The position numbers were made by a program, and so were the translations under genes. From assembly GCA_028015205.1 (NCBI GenBank), contig CM051516.1, positions 54,688,230 through 54,752,229 on the forward strand: DNA of 64,000 nucleotides. Reading direction: 5' to 3'. The first letter of the stretch is position 1, and each line of letters starts with the position of its first letter. Of the stretch, positions 21,536-33,466 are shown piece after piece. Under the pieces are notes generated by a model, which searched no databases, was not told where the DNA came from, and saw only the letters and a list, made by a program, of their open reading frames with translations. Source of the DNA: Mytilisepta virgata (taxonomy: Eukaryota; Mollusca; Bivalvia; Mytilida; Mytilidae).

Positions 21536-21900
21536 AATCAGGGATAAGTTGATGTCATCACTTAGGAAATGTTACGGTCTTCATCACGAATAATGTTGGA
21601 CCTGTTCCCACTGTGGTAACATTTCACGCACCTCCACCGATTTGTGACTACCACCGGATGGCGGATTGACTTTGTTGAACTTCATGACGGGTGTCGTATA
21701 CAGAGCAGGAACCTGCTTACCCTTCCGGAGCACATAAGTTCACTTCTGGTTTTTATAGGAGTTTATGTTGTTCATTGTTTTCTAGTTTTCAGTGTTTATT
21801 TGTTGTGCTTGTGGTTGTTCATTTTCCTTTCCGGGCTTGTCGGTCTAGCTATGATGTATTGCGTTTTTTGGTTTGCTCCTGAGGTGTATTTATCTTCTTT
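21536..21900 (+). repeat. RT-tail dispersed repeat
   Basis: It matches 60765-61142 over most of its length, including the landmark ggacctgttcccactgt and the block from cttacccttccggagcac to the hydrophobic-looking tail. The open frames across it (21644-21970 and others) come from the repeat. Confidence 0.8.
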
Positions 21901-22489
21901 CTTACAATCACTAATCATGCACAGAGACCACGGAGGACCAGATCCTGATATTTATAGTTCTACAACCTGACATACAGCAGTAAAAATATAATAATTGCTT
22001 TCAATTTTTCGGCAGATACATAAGCTCCTGTGACGTTAAACAAAAAGAAGATATGATGCTGTACCCCACCATCCCCCCCCCCCCAACAATAAAGGTCGTA
22101 AAATCTTCATTATCCCCCCAAAGGGCAGATAATTATTCAAAATTGTGCCCCCCACTCGTCGCCACTCTGGATCCGCCCCTGTGTGACATTTTATTTAATC
22201 TTTTAAAAGCTGTGAAAAAAATGTTATTGTGTTGAATGTAACTTAGTTTGTTTTATTGTGGGATAATAGATTTCACACGATAATTAGCATCTATTCATAA
22301 AACCTAGATGTCATACTTGAGTGAATAAGGTCATGTTAACACGTGCCATTAGAGCGTGATGATTTTGACAAGCCAATGGAAATCGGCGTTGGAAATTCAT
22401 TATTGAAGAAGTGTTTTGATTGGTGAAAAACAAGAGAAAGTTCTGAAATCAGTAATCACGTGACAAAATCTTCGCAACGAAATTTTGGT

Positions 22490-22570
22490 TTTAATTTGGC
22501 ACTTTGATTGCTGATTTCGAAGAATAAAGTTCTTTTTTAAAAAGAACTTTCTCTCTGTTTTACACCAGGT
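22490..22570 (+). repeat. Direct repeat pair, first copy
   Basis: The segment from cactttgattgct to ctctctgttttacaccagg recurs at 23515-23586. The two copies flank about 950 bp of AT-rich DNA without a recognised gene. The first copy contains a small hairpin (aaagttc...gaacttt). Confidence 0.6.
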
Positions 22571-23514
22571 AAGTTTCATTATATTAAGTATTATTTGCAT
22601 TTTTTTCAAAAATAAGAAAAATATTATATTGTTTTAAATAATTGTAATATTAAAATTCTTACGAATTTGTTGTATAATTAATACAAAAAAAAGATTTACT
22701 TATGAGGAAAAATATTTAATATCATTTAATTGTAACTTTATTTGGGATTATAAAAGTTTTGTTTAATTGTTTGCTACGAACATGACGAACGCTGTATGCG
22801 TAAACTATTGCAAAATTTTACATATTTAATTTCAGTTTCAAAAGCATATTTTTGTATATTTTCTGTTAATTAAAATGAACAGTAGAAAGTTGTCTTTGTT
22901 GAAAAAGCAATCATTTTGTCAGAAATAGATATTTCTCAGTCAATTTCAATGTTTATTTCAATGTATTTATTTCAGTTATTGATCACGGTTCGAACTTTGA
23001 TTTTATGTTATTTAATGATATTTATACTTTCAGGATGATATTTAATTATTTAAGAATGTGGTTTAATTGAATTTTGAACAACATTTTAATTTTAACTTGG
23101 TGTACAATCAGCGAAAAATGTCTTTACCTTAATCTAGTTTTACCATAAATACGGACATAAGCGTTAAGCAAATCTTGTTTACATGGTTTATTTTTGGCAG
23201 ACTTGATGTATCTGGTGATTGAAGATTTTCAAGATGCACAGAATATTAAATGTGAATTTTTATCTTCGTATTGATATTAAATTGTTTTTAATAAGATATA
23301 GTATTTGGTTTAAATCCGTTTTATAAATTCAGTCAAATATTAATTCTTACTTGATGTTAAGCTGTTTCACTTGATAAAACTCAGTTTTGGTAAGAATTGG
23401 TTATCAGTTAAATTTCACAAACAGAGCTATGACTCTTGCTTTTAATTATTTTTGGAATTCTAAATTTTAATCAAGTGAGACTGCTAAAATATTGTGTAAC
23501 AAACTGTTAAACAA

Positions 23515-23586
23515 ACACTTTGATTGCTAATTTCAAAGAATACAGTTCGTTTTTAAATAGAACTTTCTCTCTGTTTTACACCAGGG
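23515..23586 (+). repeat. Direct repeat pair, second copy
   Basis: Second copy of the 22490-22570 repeat, with about ten substitutions. The hairpin centre is altered. Confidence 0.6.
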
Positions 23587-24189
23587 GCTAAAAGTCATCA
23601 GATAGGGCAGAAAAGTCGTTACGACATAATTTACAACTGTTTTCAATTAATGTACAATTATTTACTTACTGAAAAGCTCATCATACATCCCAAAACATTA
23701 AAATACACATGGCATGCTCGAATAAAGCTACTAGAAAGATTTATTCGATTACTTATTTGTTTAATAGGGATTTTCAACTAAAGTCGACAAGCATAAACAC
23801 CATACATTAAACCTTCGAGTTACCTCTCTTGTATCGTTAAAAATAATAAAAAGTGCTAGTCAATGCATTGTTTTCTGTATGTTTTATGTTGATCGACTTT
23901 AGTCGAAAATCCCCATTAGGATTGGGAACGATTACAAGTATTTAGTTTGTTACAAAGTTAAACGCTTTTGTAAATTATTTATAAATTATAGTGTATTAAT
24001 AGTACTATTATGATTTTATCTTTAGGATATTGTAGATGCATATTACATATATTTTTTTTCACAACAAAAAAGATTGATACATTTAGTTCGGTATTTATAC
24101 AAATAGTGGGCTAAATAACACACCTGCTTTCCCTGGGTAGGTGTAAATCATGTAAGACAGGGAACCTTAGACTTCATTCCTGGGTTTCT

Positions 24190-24835
24190 AAGGGTGTTGT
24201 AACAGGAGATTGGAATAAAAAAATTAAAAAAAAATTGCCTTTTCTCAAAAACGTGTCCTACGAATTTTCTTTAAAATTGATATGTTATTGCCACTAAAAT
24301 TTCCGTTTTATTGATATGAAAGCTTTAGGGGGTCACCGAATTCGTTTTTGCAGTATAAATCATCCAAGTGTCTCTGCAATACCTAAAAACGTCGAAAAAT
24401 AAGATTTAGAGCCACGACGTCGCGATTATTTTTGCCTTTTCGGCGCTTTTTCCATGCTGTACAGCAGATTCAACTATCCATACTCAAAAAACGAATTCGG
24501 TGACCCCCTATAAATTTTATATCAATAAAAAGGAAATTCCAGTGCCAAAAACATATCATTTTTAAAGAAAATTCGAAGGACAGGATTTCGAGAAATGTTA
24601 ATTTGTAGTCAAAATTGCTGAACTTTTTTACGATATTTACGTGTATTCTATACATTTGTTTTACTATTTTCCGGATATTTAATTCGCTATATCTCAGAAA
24701 GTGTAAAAGTTTAATATATATCATTTTTTCGATGTTCTGGTGCAGTTCCTCGTGCTCTAGTTGTATGCAAAATTTCATAAAATTCCGTGAGATTATCCAT
24801 TTACGTACCTGTCACCTTAATAGGATATAAAATTT
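24190..24835 (-). repeat. Inverted-repeat element (foldback)
   Basis: The arms 24235-24350 and 24485-24600 are inverted copies (landmark gaattcggtgaccccc). The rest (24605-24830) matches 19393-19615 in reverse orientation. This looks like a non-coding transposon with a palindromic end. The minus-strand frame 24470-24778 is repeat-derived. Confidence 0.6.
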
Positions 24836-25760
24836 GCTCTCCGTGGTATGCATTTTCCGTCTTGCTCAAAACATAAATTTTCCTACATTGTCATACATTT
24901 TGTACTTGGTTAATATAGGTTTTATTAATGACGAATGCATCGGATATTTTCTCTAGTTCTAAGATAGTAGCAATATAGGCAATAGCCCAGGATTCTTATA
25001 ACATAAATCATCCGTTTATTATATTTTCCTAGGCCTTTTTTGACATGTAGCATTTTCTGTATTGTAGCACTATGACGTCGAATGGATTTGAGCCTACCTA
25101 AATTCTAGCTACTTGGAATTTGCCAAGAATATATCAAGATCATTTCCGGTTAGTTTGAAAAACATCGGAAAGTTAAAGTTTAACTACAAATGCTTTTTTA
25201 CGCTACCATTAATTCTTTACGACTAAACACAAATATTGTAAAATATCAGACAGGGCACAAAATAAACAATATAATACCATTTGATACCAAATACTGAATT
25301 GCAATACCACTCTCCCCCCCCCCCCCCCCCCCCCCCCCCCCATTCTCATCTGATTTTAATAATACTCATAAACGCACTTTATCTCTAATTTAGCTGAACC
25401 GAGTTCGAGATTGAAGCCTAGTTAAAATATTTTTGCATGAGCTATGTCAATTAACGACTGAGAAAATATGCAGAATGGTCTTTTGGCTGTCTAGCATATT
25501 TACTGTTCATCCATTTTTAATAATATTTATATTATTTCCAAATATATTTGTATTTAAATTATTAGCGCAATGAAATTATATTACGGAATCACATTCTTGC
25601 ATTTCATTTTTAATAAAAATAAAAATGAGAATATTTAATATTGTCAATTGTTACAATGTGTACAGGCGAGAGATAATCATGTAAAAATCACATTAAAGAT
25701 TCGTTGAAGATGCTCGAAGACTTTAGAGGCAGGGTGGTCTAACTAATAAGATTACTATAA
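24836..25760. other. AT-rich DNA upstream of the GPCR exon
   Basis: No upstream exon encoding TM1-TM2 of the receptor could be recognised here. A poly-C run of about 27 bases lies at 25314-25340. Confidence 0.4.
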
Positions 25761-25925
25761 ACAACGGATAGAATAGACACTGCGGATGAATCAGTTCTCG
25801 TCAAAACTGAGGTTCCGAATGCAAATCCAACTCTCGATGGGATTAGTTCAATTATTCCTACCGAAAGCTGTTGGTTCTCTTCGGGTAATTCGGGTTCCCT
25901 CATAAATAAAACACAGAGAAGAAAA

Positions 25926-26789
25926 TATTTTTTTTTAAATGTATATCTACTGGCTGATGCTTTCCATTTCGTATCGGTCATGACGATAGCTTGTTTGGGG
26001 GTACAGAAAGTCATCGCTATCCGATTTCCAATCTTCGCCCATTCAAGTTTAACGAAAATGAAATCAGTTGTTTGTTGCTGCATTTGTTTTTCCATTTCAG
26101 CTGCATTAAACGTCCCACGATTTCTGGCAGTCAGTTTTTCTGAGAAGATTATCCAATTGGACACGACGGAAAATAATTACCAATATTGCGCAATGATCTC
26201 CAAAGTTTCGGCGATACTAGACTATTCCTCGCCGAAATACGTCCTAGTGCAGACGCTATTACTTACATTGTTTTGCATCCTGATGCTAACATGCACTGTC
26301 TACATTGTCTGCAAGTTACAAGGGAATAAGATGAGACAGCGACAAACAGAACGCAGAAAGCAAGAACGGAAATCTATCCTAATGATTGGTTGTGTGCTGG
26401 TAATTTTCCTGATTTCTGAAGTTCCAAAGGTTTGCATATATATTATGTTCACAATTTCCTACTTGAGAGATTTCACCAAACTCGATCAGGAATATTTTGC
26501 AGTCAGAATTATTCAGAATATTAGGTATTCCACTACGTATATTCTTATAGAATACACCGACTTCATGTCAGATAACACAGATCGATGGGAATTGTGTCTA
26601 TTCATCGCTGAAGCAGTTCGGATCTTCACCCTCATTGGATGCCTTTCAAATTTCGTTATATACATCATGATGAGTGCAAAGCTACGACACGAGCTATTGT
26701 CCGTGTGTTGGTCTAAAACTCCACACACAGGGCTAGAAAGCAGCACGAGTGTGTCACGATTACAGACCACAAACAGGTCTCCGAGGTAG
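25926..26789 (+). CDS. Class A G-protein-coupled receptor, 3' exon (TM3 to C-tail)
   Basis: The frame is open from 25764, but receptor-like sequence begins near 25926. TM3 reads LLADAFHFVSVMTIACLGVQ and continues KVIAIRFPIF, where most class A receptors have the DRY region. TM4 is around residues SVVCCCICFSISAAL, TM5 around VLVQTLLLTLFCILML, and TM6 follows a basic loop (TERRKQERKSILMIGCVLVI). TM7 ends SNFVIYIMMSAKLRHEL, an N-F-x-x-Y variant of NPxxY. The stop is TAG at 26787-26789. TM1 and TM2 must lie in one or more upstream exons, or this is a partial retained copy. The pattern fits the large peptide-receptor-like orphan groups of molluscs. Ligand unknown. Confidence 0.7.
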   Translation, partial: YFFLNVYLLADAFHFVSVMTIACLGVQKVIAIRFPIFAHSSLTKMKSVVCCCICFSISAALNVPRFLAVSFSEKIIQLDTTENNYQYCAMISKVSAILDYSSPKYVLVQTLLLTLFCILMLTCTVYIVCKLQGNKMRQRQTERRKQERKSILMIGCVLVIFLISEVPKVCIYIMFTISYLRDFTKLDQEYFAVRIIQNIRYSTTYILIEYTDFMSDNTDRWELCLFIAEAVRIFTLIGCLSNFVIYIMMSAKLRHELLSVCWSKTPHTGLESSTSVSRLQTTNRSPR

Positions 26790-28195
26790 ATGTCAAGAAA
26801 TAACTCTAAAATGAAATAGCAACACGTGGAACACAAGACTGAGCAAAATATTAAGAAGCATGCGTAAACTTTGTAACATTTCATTTTAATAGTATTTAAT
26901 TCTCGAAACTACCATTTTGCAAATATATAGCTTATGAATAATTTCATTACATATTTATACCATAAACTGCATTTATTGTAAGCTGCGCTTTGTAAGATAA
27001 ACTTATAAGATATTATTATGTACTGTCTTTGTTGAAATTATCACCTTACAATCTTGATTTGATTGACCCAAATGATGTTTTATCTCACAAACAAGACTAG
27101 CTATATATAAGTATTGAAACCTGAATAGACTTGAAACCTTGCTAGATTTTATCTACTTGTCATGTGAGGGATGTCTTTAACGTACCAGCTATTGGGCATG
27201 TTGGTGTCGCTTCCGGAATTTGTGGGATTTCACACTGTTAGTTTTTTGTATGCCTTGTTTAAATTTTCTTTTCTTTTCAATGTTGGAAAACTGGTCTTTC
27301 AAATCCAATCTGTGTCATTGCTAAACGTACAAGATATCATGCTGCAAATATTTGCTAATGTCAATGAGATTCAAAACCAACGGGTGAGAGTTGTAATGCT
27401 GCATTTTACAAACAACAACAAATTCCAATTGTTTATTACTGATTATACAAAAAAAAATACAATATACAGGCACAGGTATAATAATTTATGTACCTTTAAA
27501 TACTCATTTTAATATGACCTGCTTCAAACGCTTTCAGTCTACATCCGTGGTAAAATATGGATATTTTGATTCTAACGTCATAGACCTCAGACGGCTTGTT
27601 TTGCAAGTTCATAGTAAAACTTGCGTTGTGTAATGGCGTCTTCGTGTCTGAATACTAATGTTTCAAAATATCGTAGAAAATAGCCTATTAGAATAGAAGT
27701 AAATCACCATGTCTTCAAAAATTTCTGATTTTACCACGCGTGGGGTCTTATCACTCGCTGTCGCACGTAGCAAAATATTTGGCATAAGAGCCTACCCGTG
27801 ATAGAATCAGAATATGTTAAAGCCATCGTGAATTATTTATCAATTTGTCTTATTTCTGTTTTAGTTTTATCTTAAAATGGAAGGTACAGGCATGATATGC
27901 TGGGAAAAATATGTATACTTTTCCTGAGCATTTGTTGTTTTTGCTTTTTATGGACTTCTCTCTGTTTCCCCAGTGTCATTATGTCATGTGGTTATGGAGT
28001 TATTTTGTTCCTAATGGTGTTATCAATACCCTGGTCTTGCCAATTCAATTTGGCGGAAAATCAATTATAATTTCGGTCTATAGGTAGACCTCTCTTCTCT
28101 GTGAGGCATATATGTACCTTTTATAAATCAAGGAGTACATGTATCTTCTTTTGTTCAAACTTAAAAGATATTCCGATAATTTTTTTAGGTCATTA
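26790..28195. other. Intergenic DNA, no gene recognised
   Basis: Only short open frames occur (for example 27171-27512), without recognisable motifs. I cannot support a gene. Confidence 0.4.
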
Positions 28196-28347
28196 AGGAA
28201 TGTTTCCAATTTTTGAACAGGTCATACGATATAACCTGGTTTGAGTCATTTTACGCATAATAAACCGCGAAGCGTGTTATGAATGCCGTAAACCGACCCA
28301 AACCAGGTGTTGAAGTATAACCTGTTCAAAAAGTGGAAACATTCTTT
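28196..28347. repeat. Foldback repeat
   Basis: The arms 28196-28260 and 28277-28347 are imperfect inverted copies (gaacaggtcatacgatataacctggttt against its reverse complement), around a short GC-richer loop. MITE-like, non-coding. Confidence 0.75.
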
Positions 28348-29189
28348 ATAATTTTCAAATGTCGCCGAGTATTTTAGAACTTCATTGGCGTAGAAAATAA
28401 ATGGTTAAGCTCGTAAATATTTATTCCGCAAATTTCTTCATGGCATAAGCCAAAGCTGTTAACACACCAAGCGCAAGTATAATATGAAGTCTTTAATTTA
28501 AAAAGCTGTTAACATTCTCTTGCAAGGTTATATATTAAGGTGTGCTCGTATACGAAATGTGATAAGTATAATATATACGTCATGCGTCATACGTCATTGA
28601 TTTTTAAAAATGAATATGAAATGATGATGATTATGAATGATTAATGGATACATGAAATACGAACCTTACACAAAAACAAACAACATATTGGGGGTGACAC
28701 AGTCCCAACTCCGGGGAAAATTCGTCCTCGAATTTAAGACATTGTATTTTACAAAAAATTACAAACTGACAAAGAATCAAAATTGGCTATATGTGACAAT
28801 GCCGCGCTATAGACAAGCCGAATGTTATTACAAGAAAATACAAAATTTAGGCGAATTTAGCCTCATTGTCACAAATCGACTTTATCATTTGATCTGCCCA
28901 CAGTTTAGTTTATCAAGATCATCCGATTGATGTAAACCGTCTATTAACTTCGTATACTTGTAACGAACTTTACCATCCTGCCATCTTTAATGTACAAAAC
29001 TGTGAAAGAAAGGTGTACTCGCGTCATTTGAAACATTAAGTTCAGTAATGAACTGGTTGAGACGCATTAGGAGAGCATTAAGTTTATCCTACATTTCCTG
29101 ATTATTTGATTCAAACGTCAAATATTTGGTCGTATGAACCAACATTTTTCAAAATGCATCGTAATTATATTGTGAAAATCAATTCACAT

Positions 29190-30055
29190 AAAGATTTGGA
29201 TATGAACAAAAAGTACATTAGGGGATTGGAGACTGATTTAAATGATTCAACATCAGCAGTAAACAAAAAGTCATTGCAGCAGAAAATAGACATACAGAAA
29301 CGAGGCTTTTTTATCTGCAGACACGCAGATAAGAAAGGAGTTGGTAGACAAAGAGACAAAATTCAGAAAAGAATTAACAGACACTGAGATCAAATTAAGA
29401 CATGATTTGGTTAGCAAGTCTTTAGTTAATGCAAACGAGACGGAATTGAGGCAAGACTTGCATAATCATTATATAAGACCAATACACCTCTCACTATTTG
29501 AGGAAAATTGGATGCCAAAATCAGCGCACTACCACAGTCCGGAGGATCTACTGGTGGATCTACTGCAGACGTATACTCCAAGAGTGAAGTTGATGCCAAA
29601 TTTGATGCACTACCAGAAAACGATGAGTATACCAAGAGTGAAATGGATGCAAAATTGCAGTCTGACTTGTATACCAAGAATGACGTGGATACAAAAATTC
29701 AGGGTCCGTTAATAATGATGATTACAAGAAAGGACTAAGAAAATTCGTCGATAAATCTGCGAAAACAAGTACGAAAAGAAACAAGCCGCCTCATTTCTCG
29801 CTACGGTAAACCCCGAGTGGGTTTTCTCAAGTCAAGTGGTTATCGGACGATGTGTATAATAATGATAATATTGAAGAGGATTATGATAATTGGACATTGT
29901 CTTTGAAACCGACTGATAAGGATGAAACCCTTTATTTACTGGGTATACACCTGATTTTCGTGAAGGAGAATGGGGTATTTCGCCTACCCAATTCGAGGCC
30001 AGATAAGAGATAAATCAGCTGGGCGCCTCGAAAGTAATATCTTTTGAAAAAGCAA
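29190..30055 (+). pseudogene. Detached relic of the Polinton fibre gene
   Basis: It is closely similar to 17355-18155, with the same order: a coiled-coil charged region, GGSTGGST linker, VYSKSEVDAKFDAL, YTKSEMDAKLQSDLYTKNDV and the start of the beta-rich part (DYDNWTLSLKPTDKDE). It retains about 50 bp (ETKFRKELTDTEIK) deleted in the element copy, so it was not derived from this element in its present form. No TIR or other Polinton gene lies beside it. An A-rich tract follows at about 30120. It carries frameshifts and is not functional. Confidence 0.75.
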
Positions 30056-30339
30056 GACAGGTCCAGGTTGATAGTTCCTTTATGTCAGGATTTAACAGAA
30101 ATTAAGTGTTGTGATACATTAAAAAAAAAAATTAATTAAGATAATCTTAGTCTGATTTTAGTGTATTGTTGTATTTAAATATTTATTTTCAGATATATTT
30201 ATAATGGGGATTAACAGTTCTTTCGGTGCTTTGATTTCTTATCTATTTTTAGAACTTATTGATAATATCAATACAGGTAATAATTACACAATATTACACA
30301 TGTAAATGCAACTTAAATATAAACAAAACATAACATAAT

Positions 30340-30445
30340 TGTCTAGCCAGACAGCATCTATCGCTGAGGCGCTGCCTTCAAATATAACGATCGATCGTTA
30401 TATAATATAAAGAGTTCGAATCTCCTAACAGTCGGTGGTTGGAAT
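30340..30445 (+). repeat. tRNA-like SINE fragment
   Basis: A B-box-like gagttcgaatctcc at about 30413 follows an A-box-like region around 30340-30372 (gacagcatctatcgctgag). The anticodon arm is replaced by an atcgatcg palindrome. It is a diverged tRNA-derived repeat at best. Confidence 0.3.
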
Positions 30446-32635
30446 GGGACGTTAAGAGACAATCTTTCCACACCTCAAAATGATCCTTGTAACATCGAAT
30501 GTTAAAAAGTATAAGAATTATACTAAAAGGGGTAATTGGAAATTTGGAAAGTAATCGAATTAAATAAAAAGGCAGGGGCCTGATTGTGCAGTTGGGAGGA
30601 CAGGCACCTAATATAGATAAGAAGGAAAAGAAAAGCTCGGCTAGGCGCCAGAAATAGTCCTCTCAACAAAGGGCACTTTTTAACCCCCCCCCCCCCCCTT
30701 CCCCTTTTTTTATTTTATTTTTTTATTTTTTTTATTTTTTTATTCTAAGGTTTGTAAATTTACGTTCATTTGTCAAAACGAAAGTTTTGTTTATAAAATA
30801 CACGATCTATAAAATATTATATAAAAACGATAGATTGCCATGAAAGACTTGTTATTACCCAAATATAACAAATTACAAAATAATGTGGTTAAACTCTTTT
30901 TTTTTAAATCGCCAATGACTTAAAGTTTTTTATAAATAGGAAAGATATAACTGTTAGAGAAAAAGAGAGAAAAAGAGAAGAATAAAGCAAAAAAAAAAAA
31001 AAAATAAAGAACAAAACATGTTCTGTGCAAAAGCTGTTGGATTTTCGGAAAGCTTTCCTTTCTTTAAAAACAAATTTTCCAACCTTCGTAAATATTCGCA
31101 AATATCCTTAGCAACAGAAATACTCCATCAAAATTATGATATGCATAATCATCAAAAGCAGATGTTACCCTTCTTTGATTGTTTCCACAAACCCTACTGT
31201 TGATATCCTGGATTACAGCTTTTCTGTTTTATATATACTGGAATATTTAAAGAACCTGTTGAAAAAAAAAATAATCATAGAATGAATCGTAAATTATTTG
31301 TGTAAATAAAAATCTATAGATACCTATACTTTTAGTTCATTGTATTCGTTTATTAAATTGGTGACGTACGGCGGGCTAGCGTACAACAGTCTAAAAGGTT
31401 CCGTGCGACAACTCAGGAAAATTTCAATTGACCTTCACAATGATACATGTGACGTAGTGAGATTTGTCTTCGGCACTACGCTAGGGAACTACCAAAATAA
31501 AACTGAAGTCAAACGAAAGCTTAAATTGTTCTATATTAAAATAATAAAAATTAAAAACAACAAAGTCATTTTTTTTTACAACACAATGGTAAACTGTCCA
31601 CTAAATTCACAATTTGGTAATCCAAAATCTCGGTCGTCAAACGGTGTCCGTTTACTTCACTAATTGGTATCCGATTCTCTCTACTTAAAACACAGTCTCT
31701 CTTTTATACAACTTGGGGGATTAAACTAAATGTCCATGGCAATTTGAATAAACGTAATCTTAATTTTCACAAATAGAGAATTACACATGTGATAAAAAAT
31801 AACAATCCAAAGATACTAATATTAGATATAGAAAATTTATAATATGCTGTATACGATGCATTTCAAGGTGTACCTCTCATCAGCAGCATTAAAATCGAAA
31901 CATTTGATAAAATATTCCTATTACCTAAATTTTAAAAAACATCCGGATTAGGATTAGCACTGATATATATAATTAAATTTAATCTCGAACATACAATAAG
32001 CACAAATTAGCAAAATAACAAATAGAACAAAAGAAAAGATTACCGAAACGAAAAACTTTAAAAATGTAGCTGTCAAGCGTGGGAAAAAGTTTTCCTTTCA
32101 AAATATCGAAATGTCCACTGCGACACATAAAAACAACAACACGAGTAATCATAAGAAATACAATAAGCACTTCCCGTTTATAAACGGATGTTAATAATTA
32201 TTAAAAAAAAAACGTATTTGGACCTGGAATAGAAAATCTTGTGTAGCTACATGTACTGTAAGATGGATAGATAGGGTTAAACATGTGTTAAGGGTACGCT
32301 ATACCATAATTCTGCTGGGAGTCCATGCCATTTCGGTGTATATAAATATATTCTTCATAGGATATTAACGGAATATTCTGTTTTTAGAAAAAGACACTAT
32401 TTGATTTGATAATGAGATATGTATGTCAGCTTACTTATATATTGCAGAAATTTACCTTACAAGAGATTTTATATCAACACCACAATTATACAGATCCCTA
32501 TTATGTATCGATATTCTTTTCTATTTACGATTGTATAGACTACGTAAATCTACGTCATATGTTTTAATACTATTTTAAATTCAATAGGGCTCGGGAGGGG
32601 ATTATAGAATATTATAGTATTATTGTGTAAGGTTT
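30446..32635. other. Intergenic DNA, no gene recognised
   Basis: Contains homopolymer tracts (C run near 30687, T-rich to 30750, A run near 30990) and AT-rich sequence. I found no coding or RNA signature. Confidence 0.4.
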
Positions 32636-32828
32636 TCCATATTGGCTTAGTTATTGGTCCTTGGCTAGCCATATAGGACTTCGGCTTCGCCTCAGTTCAA
32701 TATGGCTTTCCTCGATCTAATATTTCCATATTGGCTTAGTTATTAGTCCGAGGAAAGCCATATTGAACTAAGGCGAAGCCGAAGTCCTATTTGGCCAGCC
32801 AAGGACCAATAACTAAGCCAATATGGAA
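32636..32828. repeat. Large perfect-looking foldback
   Basis: The left arm 32636-32714 and right arm 32750-32828 are near-identical inverted copies (landmark ccatattggcttagttatt on the left and its complement on the right), separated by a 35-bp loop. High arm identity in old repeat DNA suggests recent formation or gene conversion. Confidence 0.85.
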
Positions 32829-33342
32829 AACATTGCGCAATTACACTTTTATTGATTAGCCGGTCCAATATGTCATATTGGCTAGACCAATATGATTCTT
32901 TAATGCATAACAAGTCCAATATATCATATTGACAAGTCAATACGGCATATTGGACGGGTATGTTTTGTATTGGCGTACTTTGAAATTTTGTATTGTATTG
33001 ACAGGTTTTATCAAATTTAGGCTTATATTCCATTGTTAGTCAATATAGAATAATTAATGACCTCTTTCAGGTCTGGAATATGATATTGTCGACTACTGCT
33101 ACTACTTTTTTCATGAACGCATTTTTTTCACGTAGGCCGTTTTCGAAAATGGCATTATAGAATGCAAAATCAGATATAGAAGTGGAATTCATTACGTCTG
33201 GAGATATGTTATTTTCATTGGCAGTTAACTGCATTCAAAATGATGTTAATATCATTATTCCTATAAATTATATTATGGGTAAGTTTCATTCGGTCCTACT
33301 AATTGTACTGGAATAAACGTTGTCATATTATTATAGATTAAT

Positions 33343-33466
33343 ACATGGTCTTTTTTATATTGCCCTTGTTAGCCCGAGACCTTGATATCGGTCACGAGGG
33401 CTTTAGCCCGAGGGACGATATTAGGCGAGGGCTGATAACACGGGCAATATGAAAAAGACCAGTATT
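33343..33466. repeat. Palindromic repeat with GC-rich centre
   Basis: The outer arms (tggtcttttttatattgccc and its complement gggcaatatgaaaaagacca) surround a centre with repeated agcccgag/gagggct units. It is of the same type as the palindrome at 1585-1682. Confidence 0.7.

Noticed and set aside
25314..25340. Long poly-C runs (also 20575-20596 and 22070-22084)
   Set aside because: Simple homopolymers, possibly sequencing-length artefacts; no function inferred.
25739..26164. 141-codon minus-strand frame
   Set aside because: Antisense to the GPCR, which has clear TM and motif structure on the plus strand.
28637..28930. 97-codon plus-strand frame near the fibre relic
   Set aside because: No similarity to any Polinton gene here and no known motif.
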